Below, in pieces: positions 56,013 through 64,000 of a DNA stretch of 64,000 nt. How positions within the stretch are numbered: the stretch's first letter is position 1; each line of letters opens with the position of its first letter. This DNA comes from Flavobacteriales bacterium (GTDB lineage: Bacteria; Bacteroidota; Bacteroidia; Flavobacteriales_F; PHOS-HE28). The DNA lies in NCBI GenBank assembly GCA_023957375.1, contig JAMLHB010000001.1, positions 1,218,245 to 1,282,244 of the forward strand. The letters are read 5' to 3'. The position numbers were made by a program, and so were the translations under genes. The notes below the pieces were generated by a model. That model did not search any database and was not told the origin of the DNA. It worked only from the letters and a program-made list of their open reading frames with translations.

Positions 56013-56708
56013 ATGGCAGAACAACAATCAAGCGTCAGCCCCTCCACCCTCTCCTTTCTGCGCGACCTCGCCAAGCACAACGACCGCGATTGGTTCCAAG
56101 CGCACAAGGAGCGCTACCAAGCGGCCCTGGCCAATATGCGCGGCTTCGCCGATGCGCTGATCGAGCGCATGCGCAAGCACGACCGCATTTCCACCGTGGA
56201 CGGCAAGGACGCCCTGTTCCGCATTTACAGCAACCTGCGCTTCCATCCGGACCGGCCGCCCTACAAGGAGCACTTCGCCGGCGGGCTGGACCGCGTGAAG
56301 CCCGCATTGCGCGGCGGCTACTACTTCCACATCAAGCCCGGCGCTTCATTCATCGGCTGCGGTTTCTGGAATCCGGAGAAGGAGGACCTGCGGCGGATAC
56401 GCATGGACATCCTCTACGACCACGGTACATGGAACAAGATCTTGCAAGGCAAGCGGCTCCATGCCCACTGGGGTGACATGGACACGGAGGATCAGCTCAA
56501 GACCGCACCCAAGGGCTTTCCAAAGGATCATCCCGCGATCCATTTGTTGAGGCAGACACGCTATACCTTCTACCATGCGTTCGCCGACAAGGAGGTGCTG
56601 GCCGCGGATTTCGTTGATCGGGTGGATGAGCACTTCAAGGCCATCCGCCCGTGGTTCGACCATCTCAGCGAGGTGCTGACCACGGACGAGAACGGGGATC
56701 CGTTGTGA
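56013..56708 (+). CDS. DUF2461 (TIGR02453) family protein
   Basis: The protein has 231 residues from the ATG at 56013 (an ATG at 55992 is possible). The family opening STLSFLRDLAKHNDRDWF and the segment LFRIYSNLRFHPDRPPYKEH are characteristic, followed by GGYYFHIKPGASFIGCGFWN. The family is widespread, cytoplasmic and of unknown activity. Its start region is divergent from phnA, with 61 bp between. Confidence 0.92.
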   Translation: MAEQQSSVSPSTLSFLRDLAKHNDRDWFQAHKERYQAALANMRGFADALIERMRKHDRISTVDGKDALFRIYSNLRFHPDRPPYKEHFAGGLDRVKPALRGGYYFHIKPGASFIGCGFWNPEKEDLRRIRMDILYDHGTWNKILQGKRLHAHWGDMDTEDQLKTAPKGFPKDHPAIHLLRQTRYTFYHAFADKEVLAADFVDRVDEHFKAIRPWFDHLSEVLTTDENGDPL

Positions 56709-56752
56709 GTGCCTGCGGATAGTTGCGCGGAATGATGCGTGGCACGCGGACC

Positions 56753-58762
56753 CTACTGCGCTGCCCCGCCCGTGCCGTCCTGCCCCAGTTTGCTGGCCGC
56801 GTCCACTTCCTTCAGCACGGCATTGCCGGTGAAGGTATTGCCCTCCTCCTTCAGCGTGGCTCCGCCCAGCACGGGCCGTTCGCGGCGCAGCACGAACACG
56901 GTGCCATTGCCGGAGAACTCACATCCCTTCACCTGCACGGCTGATCCGTCCAAGGCGGCAATGGCCACCTTGTTGCCGCTGAAACGGCCGCCCTGCACGG
57001 TGGCCTCGCCCGAGCGCGCCACGCGCAGCGCCGTGAAGGGCAGATCGGCGAAGGTGCAGTTGCGCACCAGCACGTCCGAGGCCCGCATGTTTACCGCATT
57101 GCGCCCAGTGGCCAGCGGTGCGGCAGCGGGTTGACCGAAGCCGCAACGTTCGATGGTCCCTTCCGCCTCTGCGAGGTCGATAAAGTCGTGGTGCGCCTCC
57201 ATGAAGTAGGAATCCGCCAAATGGAACGTGCCGCGTGCCCCATGGATGACCGCGTCGCCGAAGGCTTCCGCAAAGGCGCAATTGGTCATGCGCACATCGG
57301 CGCCGATGAAGCTGAGCATGCCGCCGTGGTGCACGCCTTCACACCACAAGTTGCCTCCACCGCTGATGCGCAGGCCGTTGATGCGCACACGGGTCCTGCC
57401 CTTGCCATTCACCGCAATGGAGCCCCAAGGAGCGCTTTCATCCTGCGGGCGGATGAACACGGGGTTCAGCTCGGTGCCGCGCATGTGCAGCTCGCCGTTG
57501 ACCACTACGCTTACACCGGGCGCCATGAACCAGCGAGCGCCCCGTTCCAGCACCACGGCCATTCCCGCGGGCAACACCAGGTCGTGGTCGATGTCGTACT
57601 TGCCGCGCACGAAGCGCAGGGTGTCGGGGTTGGTGCGGAACTGTGCCAGCCAAGGGTCCAAGGTGGGCGTGGCGCGCCGCGGCTGTTCCTCCGCAGAGCC
57701 GAGGAACTCCTGCACATCGGGATGGAACAGGCGCTGCAGGAACTGCTCGCGCCTACGGTCCACTTCCGCCTGCACCAGGCCCAAGTTGCGCCCCTTTGCC
57801 AGCACGGGCACCACCGCAGTGTCGATGGCGATCAAGCATTGGGCCCAAGCTGCACTATCGGCACGAAGCTGCCCGCCCAGTCGGAGGATGCGCCTTTGGA
57901 CCGCTGCATCGGCAAGTGCTTCCCGGAATGCCCCGGCAAGCGCCTCGCCCGGCACAGTGGCGGATGCATCGCGCATGGCGAACACCGGAACGATGTTCCG
58001 TGTGACGGCATCCTGCATGGCTCCCGAGTTGCCGCTCAACAAGTCCGTGCGCCGGGTGGCACAGGCCAACAAACCCAATGCCTCCGTGGCTGATGTATCG
58101 AAGTGGCTGGCCGTGATGCTGCCCTTGCCCGGGCGGCCGATGCTATCGGTGGCGGAGGAACGGAAGCGTCCGCCGTAATTGCTTGCCCCATCGGCCTCCC
58201 CGATCAACTCCATGGCCACCGGTGCATGCTGCAGCACGTAAGCCGGAGTGATGCGCTCCTGGAGCAGATAGGGCTCCGCCTTGCGCCCGTCGCGTTCCAA
58301 CTTCACCACCTTCACGGCTGGCGCCATGATGGGCAGTGAATCCGCAACGGCTTGCGCGTACAGCGCATCCAGAGAAGCCAGGTCGGCGGGGACCAGCACC
58401 AGCGCCACCGCGCCATCGAACGGATGCTCCTCGGGGAAGACCAGCCCGATGATGCGTTCATTCGTCCCAGCGGCGATCAATTTCCCGGTTCCCTCCCGCC
58501 CTTCTGCCTGCAGCCTCGCGTGGCCTTCCCCTTCGTCGGCGAGCCGCAGGACCTCCGCATGGCCTTCGGCATGCTGGCCCGGGCGGTGGTCGAAGAGCTC
58601 CTGGAAGGCCATCACCTCATCGGGCTTGATCCCCAGCGGCCAGTTTCCAACCATGGTTTGGTAGGGCAACAGGGAAAACAACATGAACAGGGCCACGGCG
58701 GGCATGGCCAGTGCGAAGAACCATGCCTGGGCGGAAGGCCTGCTGCGTTTACCTTTTCTCAT
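56753..58762 (-). CDS. Membrane-anchored right-handed beta-helix protein
   Basis: The protein has 669 residues from the ATG at 58762 (a GTG two codons earlier is open). One N-terminal helix (AWFFALAMPAVALFMLFSLL) anchors or exports it. The first half is an uncharacterised alpha/beta region (LVFPEEHPFDGAVALVLVPA ... KVVKLERDGRKAEPYLLQER). From about residue 390 short repeated rungs (ADVRMTNCAFAEAFGDAVIH, SDVLVRNCTFADLPFTALRV, SAVQVKGCEFSGNGTVFVLR) indicate a right-handed parallel beta-helix. The whole recalls CotH-associated envelope proteins, but no kinase motif is convincing. It is 21 bp downstream of a small membrane protein gene. Confidence 0.8.
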   Translation of the reverse strand: MRKGKRSRPSAQAWFFALAMPAVALFMLFSLLPYQTMVGNWPLGIKPDEVMAFQELFDHRPGQHAEGHAEVLRLADEGEGHARLQAEGREGTGKLIAAGTNERIIGLVFPEEHPFDGAVALVLVPADLASLDALYAQAVADSLPIMAPAVKVVKLERDGRKAEPYLLQERITPAYVLQHAPVAMELIGEADGASNYGGRFRSSATDSIGRPGKGSITASHFDTSATEALGLLACATRRTDLLSGNSGAMQDAVTRNIVPVFAMRDASATVPGEALAGAFREALADAAVQRRILRLGGQLRADSAAWAQCLIAIDTAVVPVLAKGRNLGLVQAEVDRRREQFLQRLFHPDVQEFLGSAEEQPRRATPTLDPWLAQFRTNPDTLRFVRGKYDIDHDLVLPAGMAVVLERGARWFMAPGVSVVVNGELHMRGTELNPVFIRPQDESAPWGSIAVNGKGRTRVRINGLRISGGGNLWCEGVHHGGMLSFIGADVRMTNCAFAEAFGDAVIHGARGTFHLADSYFMEAHHDFIDLAEAEGTIERCGFGQPAAAPLATGRNAVNMRASDVLVRNCTFADLPFTALRVARSGEATVQGGRFSGNKVAIAALDGSAVQVKGCEFSGNGTVFVLRRERPVLGGATLKEEGNTFTGNAVLKEVDAASKLGQDGTGGAAQ

Positions 58763-58783
58763 GGCCACGGCAGTAGTGCATGA

Positions 58784-59191
58784 TCAGCGCTTCTTTACCG
58801 GGCTCAGCAGGTACACCAGCACGGCCACGGCGGTGAGGACGATCGCGCTGAGCATCAGGTTCAGGCCGAGCAGTGCGGCGATCATCATCATGGGCACGCC
58901 CATGCTGCGGCCGTTGCCCGTGCGCCCGAAGAACCCGGCGATGATCACGGCTACGGCGATCAGCACCGGTTGCCACACCTCGGAATGGATGTGCCGCACC
59001 AGCAGCGCCAAGCCGAAGGCGGGGATCAGCAGCAAGAGCCGGATGATGGGGCCTCGTTCCACCGGGCGGAATCCGCGGTTGTACGCCCAGCCTACGAGGG
59101 TGAGCGCCACGACCAGCTGCACCAGCAGCAGCAGCGTCCCTCCTGTGCCCTCGGGTAGAAGGTGCATCCATTCGGTGATCCGTTCGCGCAT
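58784..59191 (-). CDS. Small polytopic membrane protein
   Basis: The protein has 135 residues from the ATG at 59191. It has four predicted membrane segments (LLLLVQLVVALTLVGWAY, IIRLLLLIPAFGLALLV, PVLIAVAVIIAGFFG, LMLSAIVLTAVAVLVYLL). The pattern resembles the DUF4956 group, but I am not certain. It is in the same direction as the beta-helix gene and very close to it, so they probably form an operon. Confidence 0.75.
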   Translation of the reverse strand: MRERITEWMHLLPEGTGGTLLLLVQLVVALTLVGWAYNRGFRPVERGPIIRLLLLIPAFGLALLVRHIHSEVWQPVLIAVAVIIAGFFGRTGNGRSMGVPMMMIAALLGLNLMLSAIVLTAVAVLVYLLSPVKKR

Positions 59192-59278
59192 CACGGCGAA
59201 GGTCAACCTGGATTAAAGACGTGCGCGGCCGCCCTTCTGCCTTTCGCCAACAGGGCAACGTGGGAAAAGTAGCAATGC

Positions 59279-59776
59279 TTACAGGTAGCGGGCCATCCAC
59301 GTGTTGCGCAGGGAAGTGCGGAACCGTGCATCCATGTCGCCCTTGGTGGCCACCAGGTCGTCGAACACGATGGTGTCTCCGCTGAGGGTGCCATTTTTCA
59401 CCAATGCTTCGAGCTCAGGTACGCGGCAGGTGTGCAGCACACCATCCTTTTCGTACACCACCACCATGCGGTCGGTGAGTTGCAGGCCGAGGTCGCGTTC
59501 GAGTTCCTTCACCAAGCGGGTGCTGGCATCAATGGCCCCGCCGCAGATGCGCATGTCCTGGATGTCGGCTGCCAAGGCGATGAAATGGTCGTTCAGCACT
59601 TCCATGGCGCCCACCACCTCTTGGCCGTGCGACTTCCATGCGCTGGTAAAGGCAAAGCCGCGCTCCCGGATCAACGACCGTTGTTCCTGCGAGAAGGGAG
59701 TTGCGCTCTTGTAGATCCATACCCGCGCATGGGCGGGCAACAGCTCGAACGTGGGGAGGGTGGCAGAAGCTTGCAT
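59279..59776 (-). CDS. Conserved Bacteroidota protein (often mislabelled ABC transporter ATPase)
   Basis: The protein has 165 residues. The opening LPAHARVWIYKSATPFSQEQ and the segment WKSHGQEVVGAMEVLNDHFI are typical of a small family widespread in this phylum. It has no Walker motifs, so the common database label 'ABC transporter ATPase' is not supported. No signal or membrane segment is seen. The function is unknown. Confidence 0.82.
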   Translation of the reverse strand: MQASATLPTFELLPAHARVWIYKSATPFSQEQRSLIRERGFAFTSAWKSHGQEVVGAMEVLNDHFIALAADIQDMRICGGAIDASTRLVKELERDLGLQLTDRMVVVYEKDGVLHTCRVPELEALVKNGTLSGDTIVFDDLVATKGDMDARFRTSLRNTWMARYL

Positions 59777-59816
59777 GGGGGCAAAGATCGGCCATGCGCG
59801 TGGATCTGGGGGCAGC

Positions 59817-61264
59817 TCAACGGGTCGCGGCCAATTTCACGGTCTGGAAACGGTCCACCACCACCATGTACAGCGCGGCCCCTTTTCCATGAAGGTCAAG
59901 TGCCTCGCTGCGCCCGGCCGTGCTGCCTACCTGGGCATCCAGCACCAAGCGTCCCTGAAGCTCATACACCTGCACCCGGTGCCGCCCGTCCGACAGGCCC
60001 AACAGGGTGAAGGCGCCACCGGGATCCCACACAGCTTGGAGGGCGGCGCCCGCCCTTACGGGTTCCTCCACCCCCAAGGTGGTGCAATTGGTGAAACCGC
60101 CCGTATAGCGCACCAAGCCGAAAAGGTCGGGACGCGGGGGGGATAGGGTTGGCCCGAGACGGCGCCGTACAGTGTATCGCGGTAGAAGGCGATCGGCATG
60201 AAGAAGTCCGCGAAATAATCGCCCTCGGGCAGGCAGAAGTCCGTGCTGTCCCAGGTGCAGATGCCCGCAGCCACCGGCATATGGTTCACGAAGCGGTATC
60301 CCCCGCTGATGTACAGCAGCCCGTCCCGCACCTGCAGGTCGCCAATGCCCGGGGTGTATTGGTCCGAGTAATTGTAGATCTGAAGCCCGCCGCCCACCGG
60401 TCCCAAGGACCGCCATGTTTCCCCATCCCAGCGCATGATGCCTTGGCCCGCGTTGCCCCCCGAATAATAGAAGCCCCCGCCTACGTACAGTTCCTCTTTG
60501 TATTCCGTCATTACGGCCACGTTCCCCACGCCCCCCATCAGGCAATGGTCGCAGATCGGCCCCCAGTCCGTGCCATCGTACTGCAAGGCATCCGTCCACC
60601 ACGGATCGTGCCCAACGAAACTGAAATTGCCCGCCACCACCAGCCTGCCTTGGAAGCGGATGATGTCCATGATCCGGGGATCGCCCAAGAAATTCAGTTC
60701 CGGCCAGCCTGGCAAGGGCTCCCAATGCCCCCCCACGCGCTTGGCCACGCCCTTGCACAACTGCCCGTCCGCATAACGGAAGTCACCCGTCGCAAATAAC
60801 TCCCCGTCCACCACGCGAAGGCGCCAGATGCCGCCATTGGAATTACCATTGTTGGCGAACGGGTGGTACATCTGGAAATTGCCGTACGGGTGCCATTGCC
60901 CGTCCACATAACAGGCAATGCTCCAGATCGAGTCGTTGTGCATCCGATCAAAACCTCCCGCCACCAGCAGTGTGTCGTGGTACACCACCGCCGATCTGGC
61001 CAAGTTCCCGCACAAGCCTACAGTATCCCATGCTGATCCATCATAGCGCAAAACAGGGTAGAATGAACCTTCGCCCTCCAAATGCATGGGCCCCTGGCTG
61101 GCCACGATCAGCCAATCATGTACGGTATCGGCGTAGCAGACCGTGGGTGCCGGTACCCACAGTGGAAGTCCCGCTTCCGCCCAGGGCTGGGCGGAAGCGG
61201 GACTTGCAGGGTGCAGACCCGCCAATGCGGTTAGGCATAGGGCTTGTACCAAATGCTTGTTCAT
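59817..61264 (-). pseudogene. Secreted propeller protein with frameshifted T9SS tail
   Basis: From the ATG at 61264 the frame encodes a signal peptide (MNKHLVQALCLTALAGLHPA) and a propeller protein paralogous to the next gene (VVYHDTLLVAGGF, VVDGELFATGDFRYADGQLC, EELYVGGGFYYSGGNAGQGI). It runs into a foreign frame at a C7 tract (plus-strand G7, 60137-60143) and stops at 60056. The neighbouring frame continues LFGLVRYTGGFTNCTTLGVE through a complete sorting tail to 59817. One extra C would restore the whole 483-residue protein. This is decay, phase variation or an assembly error. Confidence 0.88.
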
Positions 61265-61267
61265 GGC

Positions 61268-62701
61268 TCAATGGATCACGGTAAGCTTAGCTGCCTGCTG
61301 GCCATCCACCCACACCACATAAATGGCATTTGCCTTGGGCTGAAACCGGATGGGTTCCGCAAAGCCCGCCGCGCTGCTGATGTTCGCCCGGGCAGCTAAC
61401 CTGCCCAGCAGGTCCATCACACGAACGGTATGCTGGCCATCCGGCAGCCCGAACAGCATAACGCCGCCGGCTGGATCCCACACAGCATGGAGGGCGGTGC
61501 CCGCCCCTACGGGTTCCTCCACCCCCAAGGTGGTGCAATTGGTGAAACCGCCCGTGTAGCGCACCAAGCCGCTCAACCCGGGGAACGGGGCGGGATTGGG
61601 TAGGCTCGTAGCAGTGCCGTACAGCGTATCGTGGTAGAAGGCGACCGGCATGAAGCTGTCCGCGAAATAATCGCCCTCGGGCAGGCAGAAGTCCGTGCCA
61701 TCCCAGGTGCAGAGGCCCGTAGCCACCGGCAGGTGGTTCACAAAGCGGAACGCCCCGCTGATGTACAGCAGCCCGTCGCGCACCTCCAAGCCGCCAATGT
61801 TGGGGGGGTATTGGTCGGAGTAGTTGTAGATCTGCAAGCCGCCGCCCACCGGACCCAGGGAGCGCATGGTCTCCCCGTCCCAGCGCATGATGCCCTGGCC
61901 CGCATTGCCGCTGCCGTAATAAAAACGGCCACCTAAGTACAGTTCCCCCTTGTACTCCTCCATGCAGGCCACCCCATCAAAGCCCCCCATCAGGCAATGG
62001 TCGCACACCGGCCCCCAGGCCGCGCCGTCGTACTGCAGCATGGCCCTCCACCACGGGTTGAACCCGGGGAAACTGAAGGTGCCCACCACTACCAACTTGC
62101 CCTGGAAACGGATCACGTCCCTGATCCGGGGATCGCCCAAGAAATTCAGCTCCGGCCAGCCCGGCAAGGGTTCCCAATGCCCCCCCACGCGCTTGGCCAA
62201 GCCCTTACAGAGCTGTCCGTCCGCATAGCGGAAATCGCCCATGGCGTACAGCTCGCCGTCCACCACGCGAAGGCGCTGAATCTGGGACGGATTATTCCCG
62301 TCGGGTTGAGTACCTTGGAAATTGCCGTACGGGTGCCATTGCCCGTCCACGTAACAGGCAATGCTCCCGATCGAGGCATTGTGCATCCACTGAAATCCTC
62401 CCGCCACGAACAGCGTATCTTGGTACACCACCGCCGTCTTCATTTGGTGCCCGAACAGGCCCAGGGTGTCCCACGCGAACCCGTTGTAGCGGTACAGTGG
62501 GACATAGTATTGGTCCGTATCTATGACGATCTGGTGGAATCCCCCTGCAAGCAGTTGGTCGTGAACGGTATCTGTGTAGACCATGGTAGGTACAAATTGG
62601 CCAGGTGCCCCTGCAACTTCCCAATACTGGGAAGATGCAGGGGTGGCCAACAGGCAGGTCGATATGGAGGCCATCAGGCCAAGCGCTATCCTGGTTCCCA
62701 T
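61268..62701 (-). CDS. Secreted propeller protein with T9SS-like tail
   Basis: The protein has 477 residues. The signal peptide MGTRIALGLMASISTCLLAT precedes kelch-like or delta-60-like blades (VVYQDTLFVAGGFQWMHN, LRVVDGELYAMGDFRYADGQ, KGELYLGGRFYYGSGNAGQG). After LVRYTGGFTNCTTLGVEEPV a sorting-type domain begins (MLFGLPDGQHTVRVMDLLGR ... NAIYVVWVDGQQAAKLTV). It lies 3 bp upstream of the paralogue at 59817-61264, so the two form a recent tandem duplication and probably an operon. Confidence 0.88.
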   Translation of the reverse strand: MGTRIALGLMASISTCLLATPASSQYWEVAGAPGQFVPTMVYTDTVHDQLLAGGFHQIVIDTDQYYVPLYRYNGFAWDTLGLFGHQMKTAVVYQDTLFVAGGFQWMHNASIGSIACYVDGQWHPYGNFQGTQPDGNNPSQIQRLRVVDGELYAMGDFRYADGQLCKGLAKRVGGHWEPLPGWPELNFLGDPRIRDVIRFQGKLVVVGTFSFPGFNPWWRAMLQYDGAAWGPVCDHCLMGGFDGVACMEEYKGELYLGGRFYYGSGNAGQGIMRWDGETMRSLGPVGGGLQIYNYSDQYPPNIGGLEVRDGLLYISGAFRFVNHLPVATGLCTWDGTDFCLPEGDYFADSFMPVAFYHDTLYGTATSLPNPAPFPGLSGLVRYTGGFTNCTTLGVEEPVGAGTALHAVWDPAGGVMLFGLPDGQHTVRVMDLLGRLAARANISSAAGFAEPIRFQPKANAIYVVWVDGQQAAKLTVIH

Positions 62702-62704
62702 GGT

Positions 62705-64000
62705 TTAGCGTATTGCGGCCAATTTCACGGTCTGGAAACGGTCCACCACCACCATGTACAGCGCGGCCCCTTTTCCATGCAGGTCAAGTGCCTCGCTGCG
62801 CCCGGCCGTGCTACCTACCTGGGCATCCAGCACCAAGCGTCCTTGAAGGTCGTAAACCTGCACCCGGTGCCGCCCGTCCGACAGGCCCAACAGGGCGAAG
62901 GCGTCACCAGCCTCCCACACGGTATGGAGGGCGGAACCAGGAGCCACGCTTTGCTCCGGTTGCCCGATGGTGAGCTCATCACAGAACTCGGTGATGAAGC
63001 CGTCCGAGTAGGCGCCTTGCAGGCCTTGGTAGTTGTAGTGCGGATTGAAGAAATAACCCGCATCCTCCTCACCGGCCAAGGGGAAATAGTTATCTGGGGC
63101 GTCCTCCGGCATGGTGGTGTAGCCCACCGCATACAGGGAGGCCCCCACCCGGTGGATGGCCGTTATGTTCTGTGGCTGCCCCAAGCCTCCGGCATTGCCG
63201 CCGAACAGGGTGGACCACATGCGGTCCTGGTTCAAATTGAACCGCACAAGGAAAGCGTCCAGGGCCATGTTGTCTTCATCCACCTGGTATGCGGGCTGGA
63301 AATAGTGCCCTGCCCACTGCATGGGGGCAAACTGGTCGTCGTTGGTATATCCGCCGATCGTCAAGTCGCCATTGCCCTCCACATGCAGGCAGTAGGGCGA
63401 GTGGTTTCCGCCATGGCCCAAATAACTGATCCACGCGGGATCATTGCTCCCATCGCGGAAGCGGGCCACGAAACCGTTCCAGCCGTTGGGGGTATTGTCG
63501 TACCAGCCCGTTCCGTTCACCATGGTGTTCAACACCCCGCATTTCCCGGTGAGGTACAAGTCCTTGGCAAGGCCCAAGCCTTGGGGCGCCAGATCGTCGG
63601 TGGAGGGGCCGCCGAAATACGTGGCCCATTGGCGCACACCGGCATAGTTGAGCTGGAGGATGAAGATGTCCTGCCCACCATGGTGCGTTTCCATGAAGTT
63701 GGGGGCCGTCCCATGCACCGGAATGTCCGGGCTGTTTGTGTTGCCCGCCAAGATGATACGGTCCGGGTTGCAACGCACCAAGGCCCTGCTTTCCGTGCCA
63801 CTGCCGCCGTAGAACGCGCTCCACTGCACGTTGTCGCCCGTACTGAACAGGGCCACGTACGCATCCCCGTTCCCTTGGTAAGGAAAATTGGCCAACGGGT
63901 TGGGCAAGTCCAGGTTACCCTGTGTGGTGCCGGAGATCAGCAGGTTGCCGGTATAAGGCTTCACGTCCACGGCCTGCACGGAGGTATGCTGCACGCCAAT
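62705..64000 (-). CDS. SBBP-type secreted propeller protein with T9SS tail, N-terminus off the window
   Basis: The frame is open to the window edge, so the start lies beyond 64000. The visible 431 residues hold SBBP/delta-60-type blades (VQWSAFYGGSGTESRALVRC, VRQWATYFGGPSTDDLAPQG, MWSTLFGGNAGGLGQPQNIT) and a sorting tail (LLGLSDGRHRVQVYDLQGRL ... AALYMVVVDRFQTVKLAAIR). The tail is about 95% identical in DNA to that at 59817-60010, although the propellers differ. It ends 4 bp before the next gene. Confidence 0.9.
   Translation of the reverse strand: MGVQHTSVQAVDVKPYTGNLLISGTTQGNLDLPNPLANFPYQGNGDAYVALFSTGDNVQWSAFYGGSGTESRALVRCNPDRIILAGNTNSPDIPVHGTAPNFMETHHGGQDIFILQLNYAGVRQWATYFGGPSTDDLAPQGLGLAKDLYLTGKCGVLNTMVNGTGWYDNTPNGWNGFVARFRDGSNDPAWISYLGHGGNHSPYCLHVEGNGDLTIGGYTNDDQFAPMQWAGHYFQPAYQVDEDNMALDAFLVRFNLNQDRMWSTLFGGNAGGLGQPQNITAIHRVGASLYAVGYTTMPEDAPDNYFPLAGEEDAGYFFNPHYNYQGLQGAYSDGFITEFCDELTIGQPEQSVAPGSALHTVWEAGDAFALLGLSDGRHRVQVYDLQGRLVLDAQVGSTAGRSEALDLHGKGAALYMVVVDRFQTVKLAAIR

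Noticed and set aside
59279-59776. 'ABC transporter ATPase' as the function of the 165-residue protein
   Set aside because: No Walker A, Walker B or signature motif is present; the label is a common misannotation of this family.

Overview
The window reads as chromosomal DNA of a fairly GC-rich member of the Bacteroidota, probably a Flavobacteriales-type lineage. Evidence: many secreted multidomain proteins end in type IX secretion (T9SS) sorting tails of the form 'lyxPNP...G.Y...'; one protein has a gliding-motility-type (CHU_C, type B) tail; FN3, GEVED, Calx-beta, SBBP, PKD and CARDB modules are common; and signalling proteins of LytS/LytTR, Y_Y_Y hybrid-kinase and TPR-cyclase type are typical of the phylum. 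Starts mostly lack Shine-Dalgarno sequences, as is usual there. I see no rRNA, tRNA, CRISPR array or prophage.

Layout. 0-5.3 kb: a truncated zincin protease, an M3 peptidase lipoprotein and two small lipoproteins. 5.3-6.1 kb: a REP-associated tyrosine transposase (RAYT) flanked by its palindromes. 6.1-9.2 kb: ychF coupled to a cytochrome c-FTR1 iron permease. 9.5-21.2 kb: three very large T9SS cargo proteins around a PIN-PhoH ATPase, each cargo gene followed by a hairpin terminator. 21.2-21.7 kb: a 240-bp tandem repeat. 22-26 kb: a cold-shock-domain protein and a three-gene secreted beta-propeller cluster. 26-28.3 kb: an RCC1 pseudogene and an acyl-CoA carboxylase beta subunit. 28.4-31.1 kb: a LytS/LytTR two-component pair. 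31.2-34.4 kb: an FG-GAP/CARDB T9SS cargo. 34.5-41.7 kb: an accessory stretch that brackets the mlaEFD lipid-transport operon and holds REP doublets, RAYT remnants, gene-tail fragments, an IS5-type element and two toxin-antitoxin modules (PIN and HepT/MntA). 41.7-46.2 kb: a CHU_C protein and two DUF1801-type proteins. 46.2-54.2 kb: a signalling island (stand-alone REC, Hpt, NarL regulator, 1270-residue propeller hybrid kinase, TPR adenylate cyclase). 54.3-59.8 kb: assorted housekeeping and hypothetical genes. 59.8-64 kb: three tandem secreted propeller genes with shuffled sorting tails, one frameshifted at a G7 tract.

The most interesting material is (i) the compact phosphorelay/cyclic-nucleotide island, whose cyclase carries an in-frame insertion of an inverted-repeat DNA element; (ii) a recurring pattern in which only the 3' end of a gene (carboxylase, HepT, YdeI-like) is found as an intergenic copy elsewhere in the window; (iii) several intergenic palindrome families, one next to its likely RAYT; and (iv) apparent swapping of T9SS sorting tails between neighbouring secreted proteins. 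All assignments are from reading the sequence; no database search was run.
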